Part shown: in pieces, positions 25,530 to 33,993 of the stretch
Numbering within the stretch: the stretch's first letter is position 1
Layout: each line of letters begins with the position of its first letter
Assembly (NCBI GenBank): GCA_964487355.1
Contig: CAZAPS010000001.1
Location: 62,001 to 126,000 of the forward strand
Length of the DNA: 64,000 nt
Direction of reading: 5' to 3'
Source of the DNA: JAXGYX01 sp964487355
GTDB lineage: Bacteria; Bacillota; Clostridia; Saccharofermentanales; Fastidiosipilaceae
Position numbers and translations under genes: made by a program
Notes under the pieces: generated by a model
The model's database searches: none
Told to the model about the DNA's origin: nothing
Seen by the model: the letters and a program-made list of their open reading frames with translations, nothing else

Positions 25530-26582
25530 ATGAATCGATTGAATATTGCCGTGTTGTTCGGTGGACACTCACCGGAATACAGCGTTTCCCTGCAGTCGGC
25601 GCACTCTGTGTTGAGCCATATGGACGCCGAGCGCTTCCGACCGTTTATGATCGGGATCACAAAAGATGGAAACTGGTATCACTTTGCCGGGGATCCGGAC
25701 AAGATACCCGCTGACACATGGCACAATCCAACCGACTGTGTGCCAGCTGTTATTTCCCCAAGTCGAGACACCCACGGCATGTTGATCTTGCGTCCATCGG
25801 GTGTCGAAAGCGTGCGCGTCGATGCCGCCTTTCCTGTTCTGCATGGGAAGTTTGGAGAAGACGGGACCCTGCAAGGTCTGTTGGAGCTGGCCGGCATTCC
25901 GATCGTCGGTTGCAAGACTTTAAGCTCAGCTCTTTGCATGGACAAGGATCGCGCGAATCTGTTGACCGAGCTTGCCGGCGTGAGCGTTCCGCGCACGGTG
26001 GTGTTTGACGAAGGTGTGGATGATGAGACCGCGTTGAAGGAAGTGGAACGGATCGGCTTTCCGGTTTTTGTCAAACCTGTGAAAGCAGGGTCTTCTTATG
26101 GCGTGACGTCGGTCACCGACAAAAAAGATTTGACGGACGCGATTCACACGGCGTTTAAATATGACAACCGCGTAATGGTGCAGCAAACGATTGTCGGGAT
26201 AGAAGTCGGTTGCGCGGTGTTGGGCAACGAGCATCTGATTGTCGGCGCTGTGGACGAAATAGAGTTGACCGATGGATTCTTTGACTTTACCGAAAAATAT
26301 ACCCACAAATCATCGGCTATTCATGTTCCGGCCCGAATTTCGGAGAGCAAAGCCGCTGAGGTTCAAGCGATCGCTAAAACCATCTATACTGCCCTGGACT
26401 GTTCCGGCATGGCGCGGGTGGATGTGTTCTTGACTCCTTCGGGTGAGATTGTGTTCAATGAAGTGAATACCATACCGGGATTCACCGCTATGAGCAGGTA
26501 TCCGGCAATGATGGAAGCGGCCGGCATTCCATTCGCTGAGTTGGTTACCAGACTGATTGAACTGGCGCTTGAGAGTGAATGA
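25530..26582 (+). CDS. ddl: D-alanine--D-alanine (or D-Ala--D-Ser) ligase, VanC/VanG-like
   Basis: ATP-grasp ligase that makes the dipeptide used by MurF. Motifs: VLFGGHSPEYSVSLQSA, FPVLHGKFGEDGTLQGLLELAGIPIVGC, FVKPVKAGSSYGV and VFNEVNTIPGFTAMSRYP. The omega-loop segment GFFDFTEKYTHKSS and the N-terminal SPEYSVSL resemble, from recall, the VanC/VanG D-Ala-D-Ser ligases more than E. coli DdlB. Many Clostridia carry such VanG-like ligases as housekeeping enzymes, and no vanT, vanXY or vanRS accompanies it, so resistance should not be assumed. SD AAGGATGGAGAG precedes ATG 25530. 350 residues, full length. Confidence 0.92.
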   Translation: MNRLNIAVLFGGHSPEYSVSLQSAHSVLSHMDAERFRPFMIGITKDGNWYHFAGDPDKIPADTWHNPTDCVPAVISPSRDTHGMLILRPSGVESVRVDAAFPVLHGKFGEDGTLQGLLELAGIPIVGCKTLSSALCMDKDRANLLTELAGVSVPRTVVFDEGVDDETALKEVERIGFPVFVKPVKAGSSYGVTSVTDKKDLTDAIHTAFKYDNRVMVQQTIVGIEVGCAVLGNEHLIVGAVDEIELTDGFFDFTEKYTHKSSAIHVPARISESKAAEVQAIAKTIYTALDCSGMARVDVFLTPSGEIVFNEVNTIPGFTAMSRYPAMMEAAGIPFAELVTRLIELALESE

Positions 26583-26586
26583 CTTC

Positions 26587-26625
26587 AACAATGGCCCGAT
26601 CACCTTGGCTGATCGGGCCATTGTT
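26587..26625. terminator. Perfect inverted repeat between convergent genes, probable bidirectional terminator
   Basis: A perfect 16-bp stem (26587-26602 with 26610-26625) with a 7-base loop lies between ddl (+) and the heptad-repeat gene (-). There is no good T-run on either strand, so termination strength is uncertain. Confidence 0.6.
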
Positions 26626-26675
26626 AAGTTCCCCGGTAAATCATGATTTTTATTTGCAGATGATTTGTGGAATAA

Positions 26676-29051
26676 TCACTTAAACAGATCGCTCAATTTC
26701 TGCCAAAAGCTACGCCTTTCCTCAACAGGCGCGACCGCTTCCTGCTTGGCCGGCTCGGGAATCTCGGCCGTCATGAACACAAACTGGACAGAGCGGATCT
26801 CAGTGTTCCTGGGTGAGGCGAAAGACCGGATTTCGAATTCACCGCCAATCAGTTTATCAATCTCCTCTTTGAGACGTTCCTCCAGCTTTTTGTCCATGTC
26901 TTTGGTCTCGTCGTCCAACGTCTGCGTGCCAACGGCCAATTCCTTCACACCCGAGGCGTACTGTTCCATTCCATCGCTGTACTCGGCCAGGCCATCGGCC
27001 AATCGGCGCACACCGCCGACATAGGTGCCTGTCCCTTCGGCGGCGCCACCGGCACCGCCCGCCAACGCTTCGGCAGCCGTTCGCAGCGAGCCACCACTGA
27101 CCGCGAGACGATCCAGTCCGTCATCCAAACTCGACATCCCCTGACTTAATTCGGCCGCGCCCGCGGAGGTCTGACTTACGCCCAGTGTGTAGGCGCTCAG
27201 GCCGGCGTCAAATTCGCGGTACTGCGCGGCGAGCTGATTGACGCCATCGATCAGTTGAGGCAGATTGCCGGTGGACTGTGCCAGCGCGCCGATACCGGTG
27301 TTGATCTGCGCGTATTGTTCGGCCAAATTGACCAGCTGAGTGTGAATCATTTCCTGCTGTTGAACAATTTGCTCCAGCCCGTCACAGGTTTCGCTCAGCC
27401 CGGTGGACAGATCGCCGAGCGCGCCCGCGACGGTCTCGAAATTAGTATGCAACGCCTGATAATTGCCGTGAAGCTCACTTAGTCCGTTCGCCAATGCGGT
27501 GAGCTGCGCGTTCGTCGAATTTGCGCTGGTCTCAATGTAATACAGCAGTTTTTGTGAATCGGCCGAAGACGGATCGTCCAACCCGCCGAGTTGCGCGATC
27601 ACCTGATCTGCGCTCAAAGCGGGCGGAATCTGCTGTAGATTGTCGGTCGTCCCCTTTAGTCCGTCGTTGGCCGCTTTCAGCCCGGCAGTCAGTTCTCCAA
27701 GTCCACCCGTGCTCGATGACAGTCCGTCGGAAATGGCGCGCAGACCCGTGGTCGCTTCTTTCATTGGTCCCACGGTCGCTCCCAGACCATCGCTTAATTG
27801 CTTCAAGCCGTCATAAAACGCCTGAGAGCCGTTTACCAGTTCGCCTAATTTCGCCAAATCATTTTCGTTCGGCGCGGACTGTTTTGTGCCGGAGAGCGCA
27901 GCCGAAAGGCTGTTAAGAGCGTCACCGATTTGTTTGGAGCCATCGGTCAACGAGCTGTTCTGTGAGCTCAGTTGTCGCAGACCGCCGGACAGCTCCCGCA
28001 GACCCCCGAGGACCTGTTCACTCCCACCGGACAATTGTTCCACTCCGGCGGCGTACGCGCCGACGCCGGCGCCATATTGGGACAACCCACTACGGATCTC
28101 ACGCAGGCCGTCGGTCAGCAAAGCGCCGTTGTCGGCCAACTCGCCCGCCCCGGACGCCGAGGCGGCGGCCCCGTCAGACAAGGCGTCGATGCCCTCCTGC
28201 AGCTTCTGCGCGCCGCTGTTGAGCTCGGCGATGCCGTCGTTCAATTGGCTGAAATCATCAGTGTACTGATCCAGACTCGGTAATTCAAAATCCATGTTGA
28301 GGGGAACGCCGCCGATTTGCAGGCCGCTCATCGAGAAATTCCGGATGTCCGCCGTCAAGGTGTAGTCGGCGGAATCGCCGGGCAGAACCACCCAGGTGAT
28401 CAGTTTGTTTCCTCCCGAGTTGGCGATGAGCGCTCCATCCGCGGTCAGGTCGCTCATTTTATTCATGTCGGCCGTGAGGCTGATCTGTAAAAGAAAATGC
28501 TCGGCGTAGACAGGATCAACTTGTTGATTCGGCTCGATTTTCAGCTTGATTTCGAGGGCGCCGTTTTCGCCGGACAGGTCCGCAGGATTCACGGGCCGGC
28601 CATTCAGCTTGTAGGTAAGTTTGATATTCCAAGGGCTCTCCTTGGAGACCAGGTCTCCTTGATAATAAAACAAGCCGGCGTCACATCGCGCCCTGACGGT
28701 TCCATCCTGATATTCAATAGGTTGGGTGCTGGTTAAATTTTGGACCTCTTCATACTTACCGTAATCGATGATCTCTCCGGGCTTATCCCGGTCGAACGCG
28801 TTGACGATATATAGTTGCTCGACAGTGCCATCCGCCGCGAGCTTGCCGTAGATGATCTCATCCTTTTCGCAGATCTCCGCGGGCTCATCTGTTGTCGTTG
28901 ACGTGGTTTGACCGGCTGTGTCCGTGCCACCGTTTCGCTCGACTCCCGCCACACCGACCGGGGCTGTGAAAGATAACAGCAACGCCAAACTAAGCGCGAC
29001 GCTCAATATGGCCCATGGCCGTGTGTTTTTGGAACGCATGATGAAATTCAT
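26676..29051 (-). CDS. Secreted heptad-repeat (xxxLxxG, YhgE/Pip-like) protein
   Basis: ATG 29051 follows GGGAGGA on the minus strand. A signal or anchor segment (WAILSVALSLALLLSFTAPVGVAG) leads to a beta-rich N-terminal domain (about 60-260). A very long run of L-x-x-G heptads follows (LNDGIAELNSGAQKLQEG, LSDGLGATVGPM and similar, about 265-715). Unlike full YhgE/Pip proteins there is no C-terminal multi-span membrane domain; the end is amphipathic and charged (RRSFWQKLSDLFK). It lies 89 bases behind the MMPL exporter, the usual partner of such proteins, so the two probably work together at the membrane. 791 residues. The repeated codons give long antisense ORFs, which are artefacts. Confidence 0.75.
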   Translation of the reverse strand: MNFIMRSKNTRPWAILSVALSLALLLSFTAPVGVAGVERNGGTDTAGQTTSTTTDEPAEICEKDEIIYGKLAADGTVEQLYIVNAFDRDKPGEIIDYGKYEEVQNLTSTQPIEYQDGTVRARCDAGLFYYQGDLVSKESPWNIKLTYKLNGRPVNPADLSGENGALEIKLKIEPNQQVDPVYAEHFLLQISLTADMNKMSDLTADGALIANSGGNKLITWVVLPGDSADYTLTADIRNFSMSGLQIGGVPLNMDFELPSLDQYTDDFSQLNDGIAELNSGAQKLQEGIDALSDGAAASASGAGELADNGALLTDGLREIRSGLSQYGAGVGAYAAGVEQLSGGSEQVLGGLRELSGGLRQLSSQNSSLTDGSKQIGDALNSLSAALSGTKQSAPNENDLAKLGELVNGSQAFYDGLKQLSDGLGATVGPMKEATTGLRAISDGLSSSTGGLGELTAGLKAANDGLKGTTDNLQQIPPALSADQVIAQLGGLDDPSSADSQKLLYYIETSANSTNAQLTALANGLSELHGNYQALHTNFETVAGALGDLSTGLSETCDGLEQIVQQQEMIHTQLVNLAEQYAQINTGIGALAQSTGNLPQLIDGVNQLAAQYREFDAGLSAYTLGVSQTSAGAAELSQGMSSLDDGLDRLAVSGGSLRTAAEALAGGAGGAAEGTGTYVGGVRRLADGLAEYSDGMEQYASGVKELAVGTQTLDDETKDMDKKLEERLKEEIDKLIGGEFEIRSFASPRNTEIRSVQFVFMTAEIPEPAKQEAVAPVEERRSFWQKLSDLFK

Positions 29052-29140
29052 TTCGCTTCCTCCCTTCCTGGCGACAGATATTGTCAGGACAAAGTCGCGG
29101 GCCGTTTGCTTGAACGGGGGCGGCTTATTGATAAAAGATC

Positions 29141-31195
29141 TTATTTTTTATGAAACTCCGGCTTCCATGTCGTGCGTTCGACAATCGGATCCAACAAGAG
29201 CAGTAGAGCAGGCAAAAATGTGGTGACGAGCAGCAAAGACAACAAAGCTCCACGGCCCAGCACGATGCCCAGCTCACTGACCACATCCAGACTGGACACG
29301 ATGCCCAGGATGAATCCGACCATGGTCAAAATCAGCGCGGGTGGCAGCAACGCCGGAACGGACTCCGCGTAGGCTCGCTGGGCCGAAGTGATTTTGCCGA
29401 ACAATTTTCGGTTGTCCATATAGTGTTGACTGAATAAAATTCCATAGTCGATCGTCGCGCCGAGCTGTACGGTGCTGATGACCAGAAAACCAATGAAACT
29501 AAGGTTGGTGCCCTGGAAATACGGAATTGAGAGATTGATCCAGATCGAAGCTTCAATTGTCAGTAGCAAGATCAACGCCAGCGCGACAGAGCGGAAGGTG
29601 ATCAACAACACGAGTCCGACCGCCACGATGGCCAGTCCGTTCACTAACCGATTGTCCTTGCGGATGGTGTCCCGCATGTCCAGCGTGCTGAAGTTTTCAC
29701 CGGCCAGATGCGCTCCTTGTGGATAGACCGCTTCGACCTGCGAGCGCAGCTCGCTTGCGAGTTCGAACGCGTGATCTCCCTCGGCCAGCGAGTCGGCGAT
29801 GACGATGAACAGGCTATACTGATCTGACCTCAGCTGGCGCACCTGCTCCCGGGGTAAAATATCAATTGGGATCTCCGCGCCGGCCATGCCGGTCAGAGAG
29901 ATCACGGATTTAACATCCGGCAGATTTTTTAACCGCTGATCCAGCTCTTTTTCTTTTGCGCGGCTATCATTGGGCACGAGAATCGCCATTTGCATATTGT
30001 TGCCGAATTTCTCCTCGATGGTCTGTCGGTCCAACAGTTCGCGCGAGTTTTCCTCGTATGCGCCCATGCCGTAGAAGAACGCGTTGTGGCTTTGCGCAAG
30101 GTAAGAGGGGATGACAACCAATATGACCAACGCCAGCAAGATCCAGCGAATTTTGACCACTGCTTTGCCCAGTTTCGTAAAATTCGGCAGAAATGGACGA
30201 TGGGTGGTTTTATCGATCCACTTATAGATGGAGACTGTGACGATGGGCAATAGAAACATGACGGAGATCAGACTGAAAATGACTCCCTTGGCCAGCACCA
30301 GTCCCATGTCCGGTCCGAGTTGGAAACGCATGAAGACCAAGGCGAGGAAGCCAAAAATCGTGGTCATCGCGGAAGATGTGATCGAGGAAAACGCTTTGGT
30401 CATCGCCTTTTCCATCGCCTCGACCGTCCCGTAACCTTCCTGGCGATATTGATTGAAGCGGTGCAGCATGAAAATCGCGTAGTCCATTGAGACCGCGAGC
30501 TGCAATACCGCGGCGATGGACTGGGTGATATAGGACACTTCTCCGAAAATTATATTGGTTCCCATATTGAGCGCGACCGCCACGCCGATTGCCAACAGCA
30601 GGAGCAAGGGCTCCAACCAGGAATGGGTGCTAAGCGTTAAAATGATCAACGCCAAGGGAACGGCGATGATTATAATGGTGGCCATTTCGGAGTTGACCGC
30701 CGCGCGGGCATTGGCCTGGTCGACCACCTGACCAGAAATCGCGGCGTCCGGCCCGACTAAGTCGCGCAGGGACGCCAAAGACGCGGTGTAGTCATCCTCG
30801 TCCACTGTCACCTGAAACAGCGCGCCGCCATCCTGATAATATCCGTCCACGGTTTGCTGATCCTGCATCGCGAGTGGTTGACGAAGATCGATCACATCGT
30901 CCAACCAAATCACGTCTAGGACGTTGGCGTCATCTCTCATGTTATCCTTATATTCAAGGGCCTGAGGTATGGAAACATCCGGAATGTACACCTGCGCGTT
31001 GGGAATTGACTGATCGAACTCCCGTTCCATCTCATACATGGCCTTGGTGGAGGGGGCGTCGCTTGGCACATAATCAGCCAGATTATAGTTGACCTGCACA
31101 AAAGGCATGAGGAAAACAGACACGGCGGTGACGCTTAGAAAAAAAAACAGCACCAATTTACGGTGTTTTAAGACAAATTTCGCTATCCGCTCCAA
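29141..31195 (-). CDS. MMPL/RND-family membrane exporter
   Basis: TTG 31195 is preferred because a G-run SD (AAGGGGGG) lies 5 bases upstream; a GTG at 31216 is also in frame. The protein has two repeats, each of one span, a large extracellular domain and about five spans. The motif LAVSMDYAIFMLHRFNQYRQEG and the equivalent GATIDYGILFSQHYMDNRK in the second half carry the intramembrane Asp-Tyr pair of MMPL/RND proteins. The substrate is unknown; relatives export lipids or amphiphilic compounds. 684 residues. First gene of a two-gene minus-strand unit with the heptad-repeat protein, and it has a dyad operator at its promoter. Confidence 0.88.
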   Translation of the reverse strand: MERIAKFVLKHRKLVLFFFLSVTAVSVFLMPFVQVNYNLADYVPSDAPSTKAMYEMEREFDQSIPNAQVYIPDVSIPQALEYKDNMRDDANVLDVIWLDDVIDLRQPLAMQDQQTVDGYYQDGGALFQVTVDEDDYTASLASLRDLVGPDAAISGQVVDQANARAAVNSEMATIIIIAVPLALIILTLSTHSWLEPLLLLLAIGVAVALNMGTNIIFGEVSYITQSIAAVLQLAVSMDYAIFMLHRFNQYRQEGYGTVEAMEKAMTKAFSSITSSAMTTIFGFLALVFMRFQLGPDMGLVLAKGVIFSLISVMFLLPIVTVSIYKWIDKTTHRPFLPNFTKLGKAVVKIRWILLALVILVVIPSYLAQSHNAFFYGMGAYEENSRELLDRQTIEEKFGNNMQMAILVPNDSRAKEKELDQRLKNLPDVKSVISLTGMAGAEIPIDILPREQVRQLRSDQYSLFIVIADSLAEGDHAFELASELRSQVEAVYPQGAHLAGENFSTLDMRDTIRKDNRLVNGLAIVAVGLVLLITFRSVALALILLLTIEASIWINLSIPYFQGTNLSFIGFLVISTVQLGATIDYGILFSQHYMDNRKLFGKITSAQRAYAESVPALLPPALILTMVGFILGIVSSLDVVSELGIVLGRGALLSLLLVTTFLPALLLLLDPIVERTTWKPEFHKK

Positions 31196-31241
31196 ATTGT
31201 CCCCCCCTTCTCGCACTTTCGCTGTCCAATGTCAACAAAAT

Positions 31242-31261
31242 ACTTAGCTTGTTAGTTAAGT
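31242..31261. promoter_or_regulatory. Palindromic operator, TetR-type, at the MMPL promoter
   Basis: A 20-bp dyad, ACTTAnCTnnnnAGnTAAGT, directly abuts a minus-strand TATAAT (31267-31262), so a bound repressor would sit at the transcription start of the exporter operon. Size and symmetry fit TetR-family operators. The only TetR gene in view is at 56357-56902; no link is shown. Confidence 0.55.
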
Positions 31262-31267
31262 ATTATA
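31262..31267 (-). promoter_or_regulatory. -10 box of the MMPL exporter operon
   Basis: TATAAT on the minus strand, adjacent to the dyad operator and about 67 bases before the TTG start. The best -35 candidate (TGTCAA) is 19 bases further upstream, a long spacer. Confidence 0.4.
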
Positions 31268-31326
31268 GCGAAGTTGAATAAACGATTTGACATGAATTGG
31301 TAAACGAATTTGAAACAATTAATCAG

Positions 31327-31355
31327 TTGACTTTTTCGCGCCATTGCAACATAAT
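31327..31355 (+). promoter_or_regulatory. Likely promoter of the DUF177-rpmF unit
   Basis: TTGACT (31327-31332) and CATAAT (31350-31355) with a 17-base spacer lie 32 bases before the DUF177 start. It diverges from the MMPL promoter. Confidence 0.5.
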
Positions 31356-31386
31356 ATTTGTCGTGTCTGTGGAGGTATCCCTTAGT

Positions 31387-31926
31387 ATGAAACTGGATAT
31401 TAGCTCGGTTTTGAGAGAGGCGGGAGCGGTTGAGACCTTTCGCTTCGAAAAGGAGATGGTCGATCTGGCTGATCCGATCACCGAGACCGAATTTATTGGT
31501 CCGATTATTTTTCAGGGGATGATCCGCCACACCGGCAAGGAGGCCCGTCTACAGTTGCTCGGCACGGTCGAGACAAATGTGCGCACGTACTGCACTCGCT
31601 GCGCCACTTGCTTTGAGCGCGCGGCGCGGGCGGAGGTGGATGTGGTGTTCGCTCCGGACAAGGGCGAGACGCCAACCGATGATCAAGCTGTGGGTTTCGC
31701 CGAGGATCCGCCGGCGGATTATCCGCTGACCGGCCCGATTTTAGAGTTGGATGAAGTCGCCCGCGACGCGATCCTGCTCGCTTTGCCCATACAGGTTCTA
31801 TGCTCGGAAGGGTGTGAAGGGATCTGTCCGGTTTGCGGCAAGAATCGCAATGAGGAAGCCTGTACTTGTGAAGAATCAGATAACGGTGCCGGATCGCCGT
31901 TTGATATTTTAAGAAAACTTCTTTAA
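31387..31926 (+). CDS. DUF177 (YceD) protein linked to 23S rRNA accumulation
   Basis: ATG 31387 with GGAGG 11 bases upstream. Hallmarks: MKLDISSVLREAGAVETF, the C-x-x-C region TYCTRCATCFERA, and the C-terminal CSEGCEGICPVCGKNRNEEACTC, a Cys-rich motif conserved in the family. Homologues in plants and E. coli are required for normal 23S rRNA accumulation, and the gene is almost always upstream of rpmF, as here (43 bases). Confidence 0.9.
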   Translation: MKLDISSVLREAGAVETFRFEKEMVDLADPITETEFIGPIIFQGMIRHTGKEARLQLLGTVETNVRTYCTRCATCFERAARAEVDVVFAPDKGETPTDDQAVGFAEDPPADYPLTGPILELDEVARDAILLALPIQVLCSEGCEGICPVCGKNRNEEACTCEESDNGAGSPFDILRKLL

Positions 31927-31968
31927 CTCTTCCCGGCGGGAGTGTTTTGGATGATGGAGGTGTAGAAA

Positions 31969-32154
31969 ATGGCAGTACCAAAGAGAAAATGGTCGAAAAT
32001 GCGATCAAATCGCGCCCGCTCCAATTGGAAAGCGATGTCGGCTCCCACTCTTGTTGAATGTCCGCGTTGTCACAATTTGATGGCCACACACAAGGTTTGC
32101 AAGACCTGTGGCACATATCGTGGCAGAGATGTTCTGAAGATCCAGGATGTGTGA
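31969..32154 (+). CDS. rpmF: 50S ribosomal protein L32, zinc-binding form
   Basis: Starts MAVPKRKWSKMRSNRARSNWK after GGAGGTG (31956-31962). Four Cys (31, 34, 44, 47) form the zinc ribbon CPRCHNLMATHKVCKTCG, the zinc-replete type of L32. Length 61, full size. A terminator follows 24 bases after the stop. Confidence 0.97.
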   Translation: MAVPKRKWSKMRSNRARSNWKAMSAPTLVECPRCHNLMATHKVCKTCGTYRGRDVLKIQDV

Positions 32155-32177
32155 TGATTTTTGACGATGATTTGGAG

Positions 32178-32209
32178 AACAGCGGGATCGAATGTCTCGC
32201 TGTTTTTTT
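32178..32209 (+). terminator. Rho-independent terminator after rpmF
   Basis: A 10-bp stem (32178-32187 with 32195-32204, one G-U pair), a 7-base loop and a T-run through 32209. Confidence 0.85.
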
Positions 32210-32244
32210 GTCGGACGCAGACTCACCTGAATGAGACGGAGACT

Positions 32245-32265
32245 TTAAACATACGCTATGTTAAA
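32245..32265. repeat. Left copy of a 21-base imperfect palindrome flanking the assembly gap
   Basis: Arms TTAAACATA and TATGTTAAA around CGC; the same 21 bases reappear at 32366-32386. The octamer TGAATGAG lies 16 bases before this copy and directly after the right copy. Confidence 0.8.
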
Positions 32266-32365
32266 NNNNNNNNNNNNNNNNNNNNNNNNNNNNNNNNNNN
32301 NNNNNNNNNNNNNNNNNNNNNNNNNNNNNNNNNNNNNNNNNNNNNNNNNNNNNNNNNNNNNNNNN
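32266..32365. other. Assembly gap, 100 N
   Basis: Exactly 100 N, a conventional scaffold spacer, so the true distance is unknown. Both edges carry the identical 21-base palindrome. The sequences left (rpmF) and right (DUF512 gene) are plausible neighbours but the join is unproven. Confidence 0.98.
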
Positions 32366-32386
32366 TTAAACATACGCTATGTTAAA
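32366..32386. repeat. Right copy of the 21-base palindrome flanking the gap
   Basis: Identical to 32245-32265. It ends 19 bases before the DUF512 start codon, so if it is a real chromosomal site it lies in that gene's leader. Confidence 0.8.
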
Positions 32387-32405
32387 TGAATGAGGTGGCT
32401 TTCCC

Positions 32406-33842
32406 ATGAGACAATCAAAGCCAAAGTCGAACAGGGGACAGCTGATCACAGCTGTCGAGCCCGGCAGCATCGCGGATGAGCTTGGCATACGGCCGGGTGC
32501 CCGCCTGTTGCGTCTGAACGACCAATCGGTGCGGGATGTGTTTGCCTACCGACTGCAGATTTTGGAAGAGGACTTGCTGCTTGAAATCGAGACCGAAGAA
32601 GGGGAGCGATTGATCTTCGAGATCGAAAAAGATGAAGATGAACTGTTGGGCATGGAGTTTGAAGATGGCCTGATGGACAAAAGTCGACATTGTCACAATA
32701 AATGCGTATTTTGTTTTATTGACCAGCTTCCACAAGGCATGCGGGACTCACTTTACTTCAAGGATGATGATTTGCGGCTGTCTTTTCTGACGGGAAATTA
32801 TGTGACGCTGACCAACATAGATGATGAGGAACTGAATCGTCTGATTGACTACCGACTGTCACCCATGAATGTGTCGGTGCACACAACCAATCCCGAGCTG
32901 AGACTTAAAATGCTGGGCAACCCGCGCAGCGCCAAAATCATGGAACAGCTCGACCAAATCGGACGATCGGGGATCGAGTTGAATTGTCAGATTGTGCTCT
33001 GTCCGGACGTCAATGACGGTATGGAACTGGAGCGAACGCTGGAAGACCTTGAGACGTTGGGAGACAGCCTGCTCAGCGTCGCCGTGGTGCCGGTGGGGAT
33101 CACAAAATATCGGACGGAAAATCGCTTATATCCGCTGAGCAGTTTTGACCAATCGAGCGCGGCGGCTGTTTTGGATCAGGTCGAACGTTGGCAACGGCGT
33201 TTTTTGAAGACCGCCGGCAGAAGGATTTTCTTTGCCGCTGATGAGTTTTATCTACGGGCGAGGCGTCCAATCCCCACATATAAAGATTATGAAGGATTCC
33301 CGCAACTGGAGAATGGTGTGGGCATGCTTGCGCTGTTGACTCAAGAGATTGAATCGGGTTTGCGCGACAGACAATCGACTTCATGGAACTCGGATGAGGC
33401 CGGGCTGTCGTCCGACAGCCGGCCACGCCTGCTTTGCGGCGACCTGCCGAAGGTGGTCGGTGGCGTCCACATCCTGACGGGGACCGACGCGGCCCCCTGG
33501 TTGGAGCGGCACGCGAAGCAAATGAGTGATCTGTACCCATTTCAGATACAGGTTCACGCGGTGAAGAACTGTTTTTTCGGTGAGACAATAACGGTCGCCG
33601 GCCTGCTGACGGGTGAGGATTTGTTTCAGGCGATCGAGCGACTGACCTGCCCAAAGAATCAAACTGTGGTGTTGATTCCGGATTGTATGCTCCGCGCGGA
33701 CGAGGATGTCTTTCTGGATGGTGTGACTCCGGCTCAATTGTCCGAACGGACGGATTGCTGTGTGCTGGTCGGACGGGAGAGCGGGACCGGTTTGTTGCGG
33801 GCGCTGGATCTGGTCGCCGAGCGCGCCACCGCTTTCAAATAA
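32406..33842 (+). CDS. DUF512 radical-SAM/PDZ protein
   Basis: An N-terminal PDZ-like domain (LITAVEPGSIADELGIRPGARLL) is followed by a radical-SAM segment with C96-x3-C100-x2-C103 (CHNKCVFCFIDQLPQGMR) and FKDDDLRLSFLTGNYVTLTN. The C-terminal DUF512 region has CGDLPKVVGGVHILTGTDAAP. Iron-sulfur, SAM-binding proteins of this family have no settled reaction. The gene sits upstream of der in many Clostridia, as here. SD GAGGTGG precedes ATG 32406. The promoter may lie in the gap. Confidence 0.88.
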   Translation: MRQSKPKSNRGQLITAVEPGSIADELGIRPGARLLRLNDQSVRDVFAYRLQILEEDLLLEIETEEGERLIFEIEKDEDELLGMEFEDGLMDKSRHCHNKCVFCFIDQLPQGMRDSLYFKDDDLRLSFLTGNYVTLTNIDDEELNRLIDYRLSPMNVSVHTTNPELRLKMLGNPRSAKIMEQLDQIGRSGIELNCQIVLCPDVNDGMELERTLEDLETLGDSLLSVAVVPVGITKYRTENRLYPLSSFDQSSAAAVLDQVERWQRRFLKTAGRRIFFAADEFYLRARRPIPTYKDYEGFPQLENGVGMLALLTQEIESGLRDRQSTSWNSDEAGLSSDSRPRLLCGDLPKVVGGVHILTGTDAAPWLERHAKQMSDLYPFQIQVHAVKNCFFGETITVAGLLTGEDLFQAIERLTCPKNQTVVLIPDCMLRADEDVFLDGVTPAQLSERTDCCVLVGRESGTGLLRALDLVAERATAFK

Positions 33843-33993
33843 CGTTATAATGTTGAGACTTAATTATGTGAAACCTTAATTACGCGCAAGCTGAATTTCG
33901 AAAGCGAGTCAGTCAGACTTTGACGGTTGTCGCGGATCAAAAGATTGATACCCCCGCGTGCCTGTCAAAGTGTGAATGGGAAAGTGAGAACAC

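Noticed and set aside
27962..28283. Plus-strand ORFs over the heptad-repeat gene
   Set aside because: Repetitive codons of the L-x-x-G repeats leave other frames open; products are low complexity with no signal.
32161..32385. ORF spanning the N gap
   Set aside because: It translates N as X; no coding evidence on either side and a terminator lies within its first part.
32245..32386. CRISPR array collapsed in the gap
   Set aside because: Only two 21-base copies are visible, shorter than typical CRISPR repeats, with no cas genes or spacers in view.
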